A stretch of 64,000 bases of DNA from Rhizobium mongolense subsp. loessense (GTDB taxonomy: Bacteria > Pseudomonadota > Alphaproteobacteria > Rhizobiales > Rhizobiaceae): positions 248,001 through 312,000 of the forward strand of contig NZ_FMTM01000002.1 of NCBI RefSeq assembly GCF_900099775.1, read 5' to 3'. The notes beneath the pieces were generated by a model that saw only the letters and a list, made by a program, of their open reading frames with translations, had not been told where the DNA came from and ran no database searches. Position numbers and translations under genes: made by a program. Numbering within the stretch: the first letter of the stretch is position 1; each line of letters opens with the position of its first letter. Below are positions 8,149 to 16,455 of the stretch, one piece after another.

Positions 8149-9245
8149 GGGCTTTATTTGCAGCTATCCTTCCCACCCTTGTCCGTCGGGAGCGCGCATC
8201 GCTGACCGCCACCTTGCTTGCGCCTGCCGTTGCTCTGGGAGTGGCTGCCATTCTCAATCTCGGACTTTACGTGTTGATGGGCCGCGATCCGCTCGCAGTC
8301 TTCTACGCCATGCTTCTCGAACCCTTCCTCTCCTGGGCGTCGTTCTCGGAAGTCATGCTGAAGACAGGCCCCCTTCTCCTCATCGCGCAGGGCCTGGCGA
8401 TCGGTTTTCGCGCCAAGGTCTTCAACATCGGTGCCGAGGGCCAGTTCATTCTGGGCGCGATCTTCGCCTCGGCCATCCCCGTATGGTTCCCGCAGGCGAC
8501 GGGTCAATGGATTTGGCCACTGATGCTGTTCCTTGGCGCACTCGGTGGTGCTTCATGGGCATCGCTTACCGCCTTCTGGCGCGTCAGGCTCAACGCGAAC
8601 GAGATCCTCGTTTCCCTGATGCTGAGTCTCGTTGCTGCGCAGTTGCTCAACTACCTGCTGCTTGGTCCCTGGAAGGATCCCAACGGGTTTAACTTTCCTC
8701 AGTCTGTGATGTTCCAGTATGACGCGATGGTGCCGATCTTGATCTCCGGCACCCGCATCAACGTTTCCCTGCTCCTGACGATCGTCGTGTCGATGGCGGC
8801 ATGGATCTTCATGCAGAAGAGCTTCATCGGCTATAAGCTCCAGGTCGGCGGCCTCGCGCCGCGTGCCGCCGGCTACGCCGGTTTCAACGAAGGGCGGGCG
8901 ATCTGGCTTTCCCTTCTCATTGGTGGATGCGCCGCAGGCCTTGCTGGCGCAGCCGAGGTTGCCGGTCCCCTCGGCCAGTTGCAGCGCTCGATTTCGACGG
9001 GTTATGGCTATGCAGCTATTATCGTCGCCTATCTCGGCGGCCTGCATCCAATCGGGATCGTGGTCTCTGCACTGTTCATGGCGGCGCTCTACATCGGGGG
9101 GGACAATGCCATGGTGTCGGCAAACCTGCCGATTGCCGCGGTCCGCGTATTTCAGGGTAGTCTCCTCGTCGCCTATCTCATCGCTGTCGCCTTCGCGCGG
9201 TACCGTCTCGAATGGCGCCTTTCCGCCTGCCGGAGCCAGCCATGA
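8145..9245 (+). CDS. ABC transporter permease (NupP/YufP type)
   Basis: A 366-residue multi-spanning inner-membrane permease of the BPD_transp_2 family. Hydrophobic segments run through most of the length, and the conserved loop KVFNIGAEGQFILGA (near residue 90) and AAGLAGAAEV are typical of nucleoside importer permeases. It pairs with the smaller permease downstream to make the translocation channel. It overlaps the ATPase gene by 4 bases at the start and the next permease by 4 bases at the end. Confidence 0.9.
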   Translation: MRALFAAILPTLVRRERASLTATLLAPAVALGVAAILNLGLYVLMGRDPLAVFYAMLLEPFLSWASFSEVMLKTGPLLLIAQGLAIGFRAKVFNIGAEGQFILGAIFASAIPVWFPQATGQWIWPLMLFLGALGGASWASLTAFWRVRLNANEILVSLMLSLVAAQLLNYLLLGPWKDPNGFNFPQSVMFQYDAMVPILISGTRINVSLLLTIVVSMAAWIFMQKSFIGYKLQVGGLAPRAAGYAGFNEGRAIWLSLLIGGCAAGLAGAAEVAGPLGQLQRSISTGYGYAAIIVAYLGGLHPIGIVVSALFMAALYIGGDNAMVSANLPIAAVRVFQGSLLVAYLIAVAFARYRLEWRLSACRSQP

Positions 9246-10153
9246 ACGCCATCGAATTCATCCTTGCCGGGATGCTCGCGGCTGCGACACCGTTCCTCCT
9301 TGCAGCTCTCGGCGAGCTGGTCGTCGAGCGAGCCGGGGTTCTCAACCTGGGCGCCGAGGGTTTGATGGCGTTCGGCGCGGTGCTCGCCTTCATCATCGTC
9401 TATCATGGTGGAGGCCATCTTTTGGGTTTCGTCGCCGCCGGTCTCGGCAGCGCCGCACTTTCAATTGTATTTGCCGTCATCGCGGTCGGACTTCGGGCAA
9501 ACCAAGTAGCGACAGGCCTTGCGATCGGCATTCTCGGCCAAGGCCTCTCGGCGCTCTTCGGCAAAACCTATGAAAGCCTCACGGTCAAGGGGCTTCCAAA
9601 GTTTGCCTTTCCCTGGCTTTCCGATATCCCAGTGATCGGCCACCTTTTCATCCAAGACGCCGTCGTCTGGCTTTCGCTTGCCGCAACATTCGCCATCTGG
9701 GCGATGTTTGCCTATACGAAGACCGGTCTTGTCGTCCGGGCGATCGGCGAGAACCCCAAAGCCGCCCATGCTGTCGGGTATTCAGTCATCGCCGTGCGCT
9801 TCGCCGCCATCGCATTCGGCGGAACGATGGCAGGGTTTGCCGGCGCCTACGCGTCGGTCGTCTACACACCGCTTTGGGCCGATGGGATGATCGCCGGTCG
9901 TGGCTGGATCGCAATCGCGCTCGTCGTCTTCGGGACGTGGCTCACCGGTCGGATCTTTTTGGGGGCGTGCCTCTTCGGAGCCGTTTCATTGACGGGTCTC
10001 GCAGCCCAGGCGGCCGGCCTGGACGTCCCATCACAACTGCTTGCAAGCCTGCCCTATCTCGTCACGATTGTCGTGCTGGGCATCATTTCGGCGGACCGCC
10101 GCCTGCTTAAGCTGAATGGCGTCGCCTCGCTCGGCGAGCCTTTCGAACGCTAG
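9242..10153 (+). CDS. ABC transporter permease (NupQ/YufQ type)
   Basis: The second, shorter permease (303 residues) of the BMP-type importer, with VLNLGAEGLMAFGA near residue 40 and ENPKAAHAVGYSV as family features. ATG 9242 is selected because it forms an ATGA overlap with the previous stop; an in-frame upstream start at 9212 lies deep inside the preceding gene. This is the last gene of the overlapping operon that starts at 1967; about 290 bases follow before the next gene. Confidence 0.9.
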   Translation: MNAIEFILAGMLAAATPFLLAALGELVVERAGVLNLGAEGLMAFGAVLAFIIVYHGGGHLLGFVAAGLGSAALSIVFAVIAVGLRANQVATGLAIGILGQGLSALFGKTYESLTVKGLPKFAFPWLSDIPVIGHLFIQDAVVWLSLAATFAIWAMFAYTKTGLVVRAIGENPKAAHAVGYSVIAVRFAAIAFGGTMAGFAGAYASVVYTPLWADGMIAGRGWIAIALVVFGTWLTGRIFLGACLFGAVSLTGLAAQAAGLDVPSQLLASLPYLVTIVVLGIISADRRLLKLNGVASLGEPFER

Positions 10154-10292
10154 CATAACGCAAAGCGGCCTTTGAAAATTCGGGTGTGAAGAGAGTTCGA
10201 CCCATGAACCTGCATTGCGGCGCAACCGGCCGTTGGCCGAAGGCGCGCGTTTCGGACCGCATTTTCTCTTCGGATTTTGATCGAGAACCTGT

Positions 10293-10312
10293 GTCGGAAA
10301 AATCATTCCGAC
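10293..10312. repeat. Short perfect inverted repeat downstream of the importer operon
   Basis: GTCGGAA at 10293-10299 pairs perfectly with TTCCGAC at 10306-10312 across a 6-base A-rich loop. It lies between the end of the importer operon and the LysR-type operator before the creatininase gene. No T-run follows, so it is not a classical intrinsic terminator; it may be a regulatory or mRNA-stabilising hairpin. Confidence 0.4.
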
Positions 10313-10355
10313 TGCCACCTGGGCAAGCTTAGACCGTACTCTTGGCACCTCTCGC

Positions 10356-10391
10356 AAAAAGGCATCGGCATTGGCGCAAATTGATGCTTTT
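10356..10391 (+). promoter_or_regulatory. Operator A upstream of the creatininase-family gene
   Basis: AAAAAGGCATC at 10356-10366, a 16-base spacer, then GATGCTTTT at 10383-10391 form an imperfect inverted repeat. The same two elements with the same 16-base spacing recur at 12265-12300, between the LysR gene and the importer operon. The site lies 55-90 bases before the ATG at 10446. It is most simply read as a binding site for the LysR-type regulator encoded at 11246-12196. Confidence 0.7.
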
Positions 10392-10445
10392 CGCATGCAC
10401 GCAGGTTCCTTACTCAATAATGGAGACCAAGGAAGGGATGCGGCA

Positions 10446-11243
10446 ATGGCGATGCCATTTTACTGGAACGAGCTCAATACCTCTGACTTCGCGGCGCTTT
10501 CTTGCGACACGACCATAGCCATCCTGCCGATCGCGTCGACAGAACAACATGGGCCGCATCTGCCAATCGCCACCGACGTCGCAATCGCAAACGGAATGCT
10601 TGCGGTGTTGCGCAAGGAGCGTCCCGAAGACCTCGACATACTGGTCCTGCCGACACAGGAGATCGGCAAGGCGAACGAACATATCTATGGCGCGGGCACG
10701 CTCTCGCTTGGTGCCGAACTTTTGATCCCGGTCTGGACTGCGATCGGCGCAAAGGTCGCGGAAGCTGGCATCCGCAAAATGGTGATCGTCAACTCGCATG
10801 GCGGCAATGTCGACATTATGAGCATCGTCGCGCGCGAATTGCGCGTCCGTCACCAGATGGCCGTGCTGTCGACGCAGTGGGGCCGGTTCGGACATCCGGA
10901 AGGCATGATCAGCGAACACGAAGCAAAATACGGTATTCACGGCGGCGAGGTGGAGACCTCCCTGATGCTGCATTTCCGGCCGGACCTGGTGCGCATGGAC
11001 AGGGCGCAGAATTTTGCCTCGAAAGCCGAATGGATGCGGGAACGGTCGAACTATATTCAGCCTTTACCCCCGCATTCGTTGGCGTGGATTGCGCATGATC
11101 TCAATCCCAACGGCGTCGTCGGCGACGCCTCGCGCGGCACGGCGGAAAAGGGCGCAGCCATCTGCCGCCATCAAGTGAAGGGCTTCATCGAGATGCTCTA
11201 TGATTTGAAACTCTATCCTCTTTCAAATCTCTACACGAAGTAA
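10446..11243 (+). CDS. Creatininase/MftE-family amidohydrolase
   Basis: This 265-residue enzyme belongs to the creatininase family of metal-dependent cyclic-amide or formamide hydrolases. The metal-binding pattern is present: STEQHGPHLPIATD near residue 32, NSHGGN, and HGGEVETS with the catalytic-region Glu. ATG 10446 is chosen because GGAAGG at 10431-10436 is well spaced; an in-frame start at 10371 would run through operator A. It faces a convergent LysR gene whose stop is 3 bases away. Sharing an operator with the 12382-18443 operon, it probably opens a cyclic amide ring in that pathway. True creatinine specificity is not proven. Confidence 0.82.
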   Translation: MAMPFYWNELNTSDFAALSCDTTIAILPIASTEQHGPHLPIATDVAIANGMLAVLRKERPEDLDILVLPTQEIGKANEHIYGAGTLSLGAELLIPVWTAIGAKVAEAGIRKMVIVNSHGGNVDIMSIVARELRVRHQMAVLSTQWGRFGHPEGMISEHEAKYGIHGGEVETSLMLHFRPDLVRMDRAQNFASKAEWMRERSNYIQPLPPHSLAWIAHDLNPNGVVGDASRGTAEKGAAICRHQVKGFIEMLYDLKLYPLSNLYTK

Positions 11244-11245
11244 GG

Positions 11246-12196
11246 TCAACCGGCAGCCGGCTTGTCGGGCGCGATGTGCCCCTTGACCTGAAGTTCCTGC
11301 ACAAGGCCGGCAAGCTCTGCCAGCAGGTATTCCACGAACAGGCTCGTTGCGGCGTCCAGCGGCGCTCGCACACGGGCAAACAGCTTCATCGGCTGCTGGC
11401 GCGCATGCGGCTCGGCGACCGGACGGAAAACCAGCTCCCCCTTTCGGCACTCGGTGATCACGTCGAGCGGATTGAGCATTGATAACCCTGCCCCGCATTT
11501 CACCAGCTTCTTCAGCATCTCCGAAGCATTGGTCTCGAGCACCGGCTCGACATGAACATCGAGCCGCGCAAGTGCAAGATTGATCACTTCGCGCAGGCTG
11601 GTGCCCTGTTGGGCCAGCACCAGTCGCTCCTGCACCACGTCCGTCAGGTTGATCGGGCCAGGACCGATAAGCCGATGGCCGGGTGGCAGGACGACGCCGA
11701 TCGGGATATCGAAAGTTCCGAGAGTGCGTATTCCAGGTGTCGCCGGAATGTTGAAGCCGAGGCCGATATCCACCTCACCCGACAGCACGGGATTGACCGT
11801 CATCGTGCCGGCATCATTCCTGACCTGGAAGAAAACACGCGGATGTTCCAACTGAAAGCGGCTGATGATTTCCGCCAGCGGCCCGGCGGCAAGCCCGACC
11901 GTCGTTACCAGACGCACCTTGCCCGCCTGCTGCATCCTCAGACTGCGGATGCGGCCCTCCAAACGATCGTAATTCTTCAGAACCTCGCGAATGTGTTCTA
12001 TGCACAATTCGCCGGCCGCAGTCAGCCTGAGGCCGCGCGGCAGGCGCTCGAAGAGCGGAGCGCCCATTTCCGCCTCCAGCGCCAGGATCTGCCGGTTGAT
12101 GGCGGAGGAAGCGACGTTCAAACGCGCCGCTGCCTTGCGGATAGAGCCCGACCGCGCAATTTCGTTGATGTAGAGAAGCTTCCTGGAATGCAGCAT
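11246..12196 (-). CDS. LysR-family transcriptional regulator
   Basis: A 316-residue LysR-type regulator with an N-terminal winged helix-turn-helix (ARSGSIRKAAARLNVASSAINRQI, residues 12-36) and a C-terminal effector domain. The start at 12196 (MLHSRKLLY) is set by GAGGG just upstream; longer in-frame starts have no ribosome site and would run into operator B. It is transcribed divergently from the importer operon at 12382 and convergently to the creatininase gene. Matching operator sequences before both target genes suggest it controls both and itself. The inducer is probably a pathway heterocycle or breakdown product. Confidence 0.9.
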   Translation of the reverse strand: MLHSRKLLYINEIARSGSIRKAAARLNVASSAINRQILALEAEMGAPLFERLPRGLRLTAAGELCIEHIREVLKNYDRLEGRIRSLRMQQAGKVRLVTTVGLAAGPLAEIISRFQLEHPRVFFQVRNDAGTMTVNPVLSGEVDIGLGFNIPATPGIRTLGTFDIPIGVVLPPGHRLIGPGPINLTDVVQERLVLAQQGTSLREVINLALARLDVHVEPVLETNASEMLKKLVKCGAGLSMLNPLDVITECRKGELVFRPVAEPHARQQPMKLFARVRAPLDAATSLFVEYLLAELAGLVQELQVKGHIAPDKPAAG

Positions 12197-12264
12197 CGCG
12201 TGCCCTCGGTGCATCAAATTTAAGCACGCAGCCCAAATTAGGAACGCGCACCGTGTGAGATGCC

Positions 12265-12300
12265 AAAAAGGCATCGTTGCGCACGAATTTTGATGCTTTT
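12265..12300 (+). promoter_or_regulatory. Operator B in the LysR/importer divergent promoter region
   Basis: AAAAAGGCATC at 12265-12275, a 16-base spacer and GATGCTTTT at 12292-12300 repeat the arrangement of operator A at 10356-10391 exactly, although the spacer sequence differs. It lies between the LysR start (12196) and the substrate-binding-protein start (12382). Conservation of both arms and the spacing in two non-homologous promoters is strong internal evidence for a shared regulator site. Confidence 0.72.
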
Positions 12301-12381
12301 CAAAGAGCAACGCAATCGCTCAAATAAAGAAAATGGGGTGCCGGTAGGGGCAATCCCTGGCACCATAGGGGAACGCCGAAC

Positions 12382-13398
12382 ATGTCCAATGCACTGAAAA
12401 ATATTGCACTCACCGCATTCCTTGGTCTGGGGGGCGCGATCACCACGGCGGTGCCGGGCCACGCACTCGACAAGGTAAGCTATGGCACCAACTGGCTGGC
12501 GCAGGCCGAGCATGGTGGCTTCTACCAGGCGGTCGCCGACGGCACCTACGAGAAGTATGGTCTCGACGTCAGCATCGTTCAGGGCGGCCCGAATGCAGCA
12601 AACAGCGCGCTGCTGATATCCGGCAAGATCGACTTCTACATGGGCGGTTCACAGGGCGAAATCACCGCCGTCGAGCAAGGCATTCCTTTGGTGGATGTCG
12701 CAGCCATCTTCCAGAAAGACCCGCAGGTGCTGATTGCGCATCCTAATGCCGGAATCAACACCTTCGAGGATCTTGCCAAGCTGAAGACGCTCTTCCTCGG
12801 CAAGGACGGGTACCTGACCTACTTCGAGTGGATGAAAGCCAATTACAAAGGCTTCAAGGACGAACAGTACAAACCCTACAACTTTAATCCTGGACCGTTC
12901 ATCGCCGACAAGGAGTCTGCCCAGCAAGGCTACCTGACGTCCGAACCCTACGAAATCCAGAGGCAGACGGGCTGGGAGCCGAAGGTGTTCCTGCTCGCCG
13001 ACAACGGCTATACCCCATACTCCACGATGATCACAACGACCCAGACGATGATCGACACGAAGCCGGACGTCGTCCAGCGCTTCGTCGATGCCTCGATCGA
13101 AGGCTGGTACAATTACCTCTACAGTGACAATAGCAAGGCGAATGAACTGATCAAGAAGGACAATCCGGAAATGACGGATGGTCAGATCGCCTATTCCATT
13201 GCCAAGATGAAGGAATTCGGCATCGTTGAATCCGGCGAGGCCATGGACAAGGGCATCGGCTGCATCACCGACGCGCACTACAAGAAGTTCTTCGACGAAA
13301 TGGTGGCGATCAAGATCTTCAAGGCAGACACGGACTATACCAAGGCCTTTACGGCCAAGTTCGTCTGTAAGGGCACCGGCATGTCGTTGAAGAAGTAA
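12382..13398 (+). CDS. ABC transporter substrate-binding protein, NMT1/SsuA/THI5-like
   Basis: A 338-residue periplasmic binding protein with a Sec signal peptide (hydrophobic to about residue 25, then VPGHA-LDK). The YGTNWLAQAEHGGFYQA segment, then YEKYGLDVSIVQGGP and KIDFYMGG, are typical of the NMT1/SsuA family that binds pyrimidine-like, sulfonate or nitrate-type ligands. It heads an operon with its ATPase, permease and catabolic enzymes, and is preceded by operator B. The ligand is probably the heterocycle degraded by the CodA-like and creatininase-like enzymes; this is inferred from context. Confidence 0.87.
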   Translation: MSNALKNIALTAFLGLGGAITTAVPGHALDKVSYGTNWLAQAEHGGFYQAVADGTYEKYGLDVSIVQGGPNAANSALLISGKIDFYMGGSQGEITAVEQGIPLVDVAAIFQKDPQVLIAHPNAGINTFEDLAKLKTLFLGKDGYLTYFEWMKANYKGFKDEQYKPYNFNPGPFIADKESAQQGYLTSEPYEIQRQTGWEPKVFLLADNGYTPYSTMITTTQTMIDTKPDVVQRFVDASIEGWYNYLYSDNSKANELIKKDNPEMTDGQIAYSIAKMKEFGIVESGEAMDKGIGCITDAHYKKFFDEMVAIKIFKADTDYTKAFTAKFVCKGTGMSLKK

Positions 13399-13471
13399 GC
13401 CACAGGGCTGTGTGAAGAGCTTGCCGCGCCCCAGCGTCAAGCTGCATCCTCTTCAAACAAAGAGACCCGCA

Positions 13472-14299
13472 ATGCCCCTAGCCGAAGTCCAGACGGCGCC
13501 GCTGACTGAAAAACGCAAACGGCCGCTGGTCGCCATGCAGTCCGTTTCGAAGGTGTTCTCCAGCGGAACGGTCGCGCTTTCTGGCATGTCGCTCACGGTC
13601 GAGACTGGCGAGTTCATCAGCCTGCTCGGCCCGTCGGGTTGCGGCAAGTCGACTGCCCTTCGCATCATCGCCGGCCTGGGTGATATCACGTCCGGCAGCA
13701 TCGACTGGCCAAGTTCGCGCATCAACGCAAAGGGACTTCCCGAAGGCGATATCGGTTTCGTCTTCCAGGAGCCGACGCTGATGCCGTGGAAGAATGCCTT
13801 TGGCAATGTCCATCTGCCACTAAAGCTGCGCGGCGTTTCAAAGGCCGCGGCACGCGATCAGGTCATGAGCGCGCTCGCGACCGTCGGCTTGCAGGATTTC
13901 GCCGGCGCCTATCCGCGCGAGCTCTCTGGCGGCATGAAGATGCGCGTCTCGATCGCCCGTGCGCTCGTAACCAAGCCGAAACTTCTCTTGATGGACGAGC
14001 CCTTCGCGGCACTCGACGAAATCACCCGTCAGAAGCTGAACGACGATGTACTGCGGCTCTGGAAGGAAACGGGCATCACCGTGATCTTCGTCACCCACTC
14101 CGTCTTCGAATCCGCCTATCTGTCTAGCCGCATCGTTGTCATGAAGGCGCGTCCCGGCCGGGTTCATGCAGATCTTTCGCTTGTGACGAGCCGCGAGCGC
14201 GACGCGCATTATCGCACCTCGGAAGAATACCGGCGCGCCTGCGAAACGGTCTCCCATTCGCTGATCGGGGCGATCAACGCTGCAAAGGGAGATCGTTGA
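13472..14299 (+). CDS. ABC transporter ATPase, SsuB/TauB-like
   Basis: The 275-residue single-domain ATPase has Walker A GPSGCGKST, Q-loop FQEPTLMPW, signature LSGGMKMR, Walker B LLLMDEPFAALDE and the H-loop VTHSVFES. It energises the NMT1-type importer. ATG 13472 (MPLAEVQ) is preferred over an in-frame GTG at 13412, which would start 14 bases after the previous stop and add an arginine-rich stretch not seen in this family. Confidence 0.9.
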   Translation: MPLAEVQTAPLTEKRKRPLVAMQSVSKVFSSGTVALSGMSLTVETGEFISLLGPSGCGKSTALRIIAGLGDITSGSIDWPSSRINAKGLPEGDIGFVFQEPTLMPWKNAFGNVHLPLKLRGVSKAAARDQVMSALATVGLQDFAGAYPRELSGGMKMRVSIARALVTKPKLLLMDEPFAALDEITRQKLNDDVLRLWKETGITVIFVTHSVFESAYLSSRIVVMKARPGRVHADLSLVTSRERDAHYRTSEEYRRACETVSHSLIGAINAAKGDR

Positions 14300-14301
14300 A
14301 G

Positions 14302-15141
14302 ATGGACACAGCCGACCCCTTCGCGCCGTCGATCCGCAATCGGCCCAACCCCAAGCGGCGTGATCTGGCGCTTCGCATTTCCGTACCCTTCGCCGTCATA
14401 GCCGTCGTCGTCTTGATTTGGGGGCTCTATGTTAAGCTCTCCGGGGTTCCGCCCTATATCCTGCCCGGACCGATCGCCGTGGCCAATGCCTTTTCCACGG
14501 ATTGGGGCACGCTCGCCCCCGCCCTTTGGGTCACAACGAAGATCACCTTCATGTCGCTGATGCTGGCACTGGTTGGCGGCGTTGGTTTTGCGATCTTCCT
14601 CGTTCAATCGCGGTGGATCGAGATCGCCTTCTACCCGCTTGCAGTAATCCTGCAGGTAACACCGATTGTGGCTATATCGCCTCTCATCCTCATTTATGCA
14701 CCATCGACACAGGTGGCGCTCCTCATCTGCGCTTTCCTCGTTGCCTTCTTTCCGATCCTTTCCAACATGGTCCAGGGCCTGAAAAGCGTCGATCACAATC
14801 TGATCAATCTCTTCGAGCTTTACGGTGCCACGCGTTGGCAGACGCTGCTCTATCTCAAGCTGCCTGCAGCCCAGCCCTATTTCATGACAGGGCTCAGGAT
14901 CGGTGGCGGGCTTGCGCTGATTGCCGCTGTTGTGGCGGAATTTGCCGCCGGCTCAGCCGGTGCCGGTTCCGGCCTCGCCTTTCGCCTGCTCGAGGCCCAG
15001 TATCGGCTGAACATACCCCGACTCTTCGCGGCGTTGCTGATGCTGTCGTTGCTCGGCGTCGCAATCTTTGCCGTCACGTCCTTCATCTCGTGGCTCAGCC
15101 TGCATCGCTGGCATGAAAGCAGCCTGAAACGGGAAAACTGA
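14302..15141 (+). CDS. ABC transporter permease, SsuC/TauC-like
   Basis: A 279-residue inner-membrane permease with about six hydrophobic segments and the binding-protein-dependent transport loop (FELYGATRWQTLLYLKLPAA, near residues 172-191) that contacts the ATPase. It partners the two genes just upstream. The ATG at 14302 lies 2 bases after the ATPase stop; its own stop overlaps the next ATG by one base. Confidence 0.9.
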   Translation: MDTADPFAPSIRNRPNPKRRDLALRISVPFAVIAVVVLIWGLYVKLSGVPPYILPGPIAVANAFSTDWGTLAPALWVTTKITFMSLMLALVGGVGFAIFLVQSRWIEIAFYPLAVILQVTPIVAISPLILIYAPSTQVALLICAFLVAFFPILSNMVQGLKSVDHNLINLFELYGATRWQTLLYLKLPAAQPYFMTGLRIGGGLALIAAVVAEFAAGSAGAGSGLAFRLLEAQYRLNIPRLFAALLMLSLLGVAIFAVTSFISWLSLHRWHESSLKREN

Positions 15142-16454
15142 TGACCTATTCCTTCATCTCACCTCCCAATGCCGGCCGATTCGTGCTGAGCAATGCAACG
15201 CTTCCGGCGGCAGCTGTCAGCGGCTACGCCGCACCGGCCGAAGAGGGTCTCGTCAGGGCTGATATCGTCGTCGCAGACGGTCTGGTTTCCGCCGTTCTGC
15301 CGCCAGGCGAAGCACCCGCGGACTACGCAAGGTCCGATCTTAAGGGCGGCATGGCCTGGCCATGCTTCATGGACGTTCATACGCATCTTGACAAGGGACA
15401 TACCTGGTCCCGCAACGCCAATCTCGACGGCACCTTCATGGGAGCGTTGGAGGCGGTGCGCGTCGATCGGGAGGCGCATTGGTCCGCCACAGACGTCAGA
15501 ATGCGGATGGAATTCTCGCTACGCTCCGCCTACGCCCACGGCACCAGCCTCATCCGCACGCATCTCGATTCTATCGCTCCGCAGCACAGGATTTCCTTCG
15601 ATGTCTTCGACGACGTACGGGAAGCCTGGAAGGACAGGATTACGCTTCAAGCTGTCGCGCTCTTTCCCATGGAGCTCATGACAGATGCGGCCTATTTCGC
15701 CGACCTCGTGACGGTCGTTCGCAATCATGGCGGCCTGCTCGGCGGGGTCACGAAGATGGGACCAGACCTCGCCTGGCAGTTGGATACGCTTTTTCGTGCG
15801 GCCGCAGACAGTGGGCTCGACGTCGACCTGCATGTAGACGAAACGGACGATCCGGGCGCTGAAACGCTAAAGGCAATCGCCGACTCGGTGATCCGCAACG
15901 GCTTTCAGGGCAAGGTCACGGCAGGCCACTGCTGCTCGCTCGCCCGACAGGACGACGATCTTGCTCAGCGAACTGTCGAATTGGTCGCCAGCGCCGGCCT
16001 GTCGATCATCTCGCTTCCGATGTGCAACATGTACCTCCAGGACCGCCATCCGGACCGCACGCCACGATGGCGTGGGGTGACGCTCTTCAAGGAGCTGGCC
16101 AAAGCCGGAGTCAAGACCGCCGTCGCGTCCGACAATACCCGCGACCCGTTCTATGCCTATGGCGATCTTGATCCGGTCGAGGTTTTCCGCGAGGCGGTAC
16201 GCATCCTGCATCTCGATCATCCTCTGGATACGGCTGCTCGCATCATCACCACCTCGCCAGCGGCGATCGTCGGCCGCCCGGATATCGGCCGGATCGCCGC
16301 CGGAAGCCCGGCCGACCTCGTCCTCTTCAGCGCCCGGCGCTGGAGCGAATTTCTCTCCCGTCCGCAGTCTGACCGCGTCGTGCTTCGGCGCGGCAAAGTG
16401 ATCGACCGCAGCCTGCCGGATTACCGTGAACTCGATAGTGTCGTTGGAGCCTGA
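15141..16454 (+). CDS. Cytosine-deaminase-like amidohydrolase (CodA group)
   Basis: A 437-residue amidohydrolase with the metal and catalytic residues of the cytosine/creatinine deaminase group: DVHTHLDKGH, LHVDETDD, the His in TAGHCCSL, and the Asp in ASDNTRDPF. Such enzymes hydrolyse an exocyclic amino or imino group on a pyrimidine, creatinine or related ring. Its coupling to an NMT1-type importer and a shared operator with a creatininase-family enzyme suggest deamination followed by ring opening of one compound. Whether that is creatinine, a pyrimidine or another cyclic ureide is not visible in the sequence. Confidence 0.83.
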   Translation: MTYSFISPPNAGRFVLSNATLPAAAVSGYAAPAEEGLVRADIVVADGLVSAVLPPGEAPADYARSDLKGGMAWPCFMDVHTHLDKGHTWSRNANLDGTFMGALEAVRVDREAHWSATDVRMRMEFSLRSAYAHGTSLIRTHLDSIAPQHRISFDVFDDVREAWKDRITLQAVALFPMELMTDAAYFADLVTVVRNHGGLLGGVTKMGPDLAWQLDTLFRAAADSGLDVDLHVDETDDPGAETLKAIADSVIRNGFQGKVTAGHCCSLARQDDDLAQRTVELVASAGLSIISLPMCNMYLQDRHPDRTPRWRGVTLFKELAKAGVKTAVASDNTRDPFYAYGDLDPVEVFREAVRILHLDHPLDTAARIITTSPAAIVGRPDIGRIAAGSPADLVLFSARRWSEFLSRPQSDRVVLRRGKVIDRSLPDYRELDSVVGA

Positions 16455-16455
16455 C

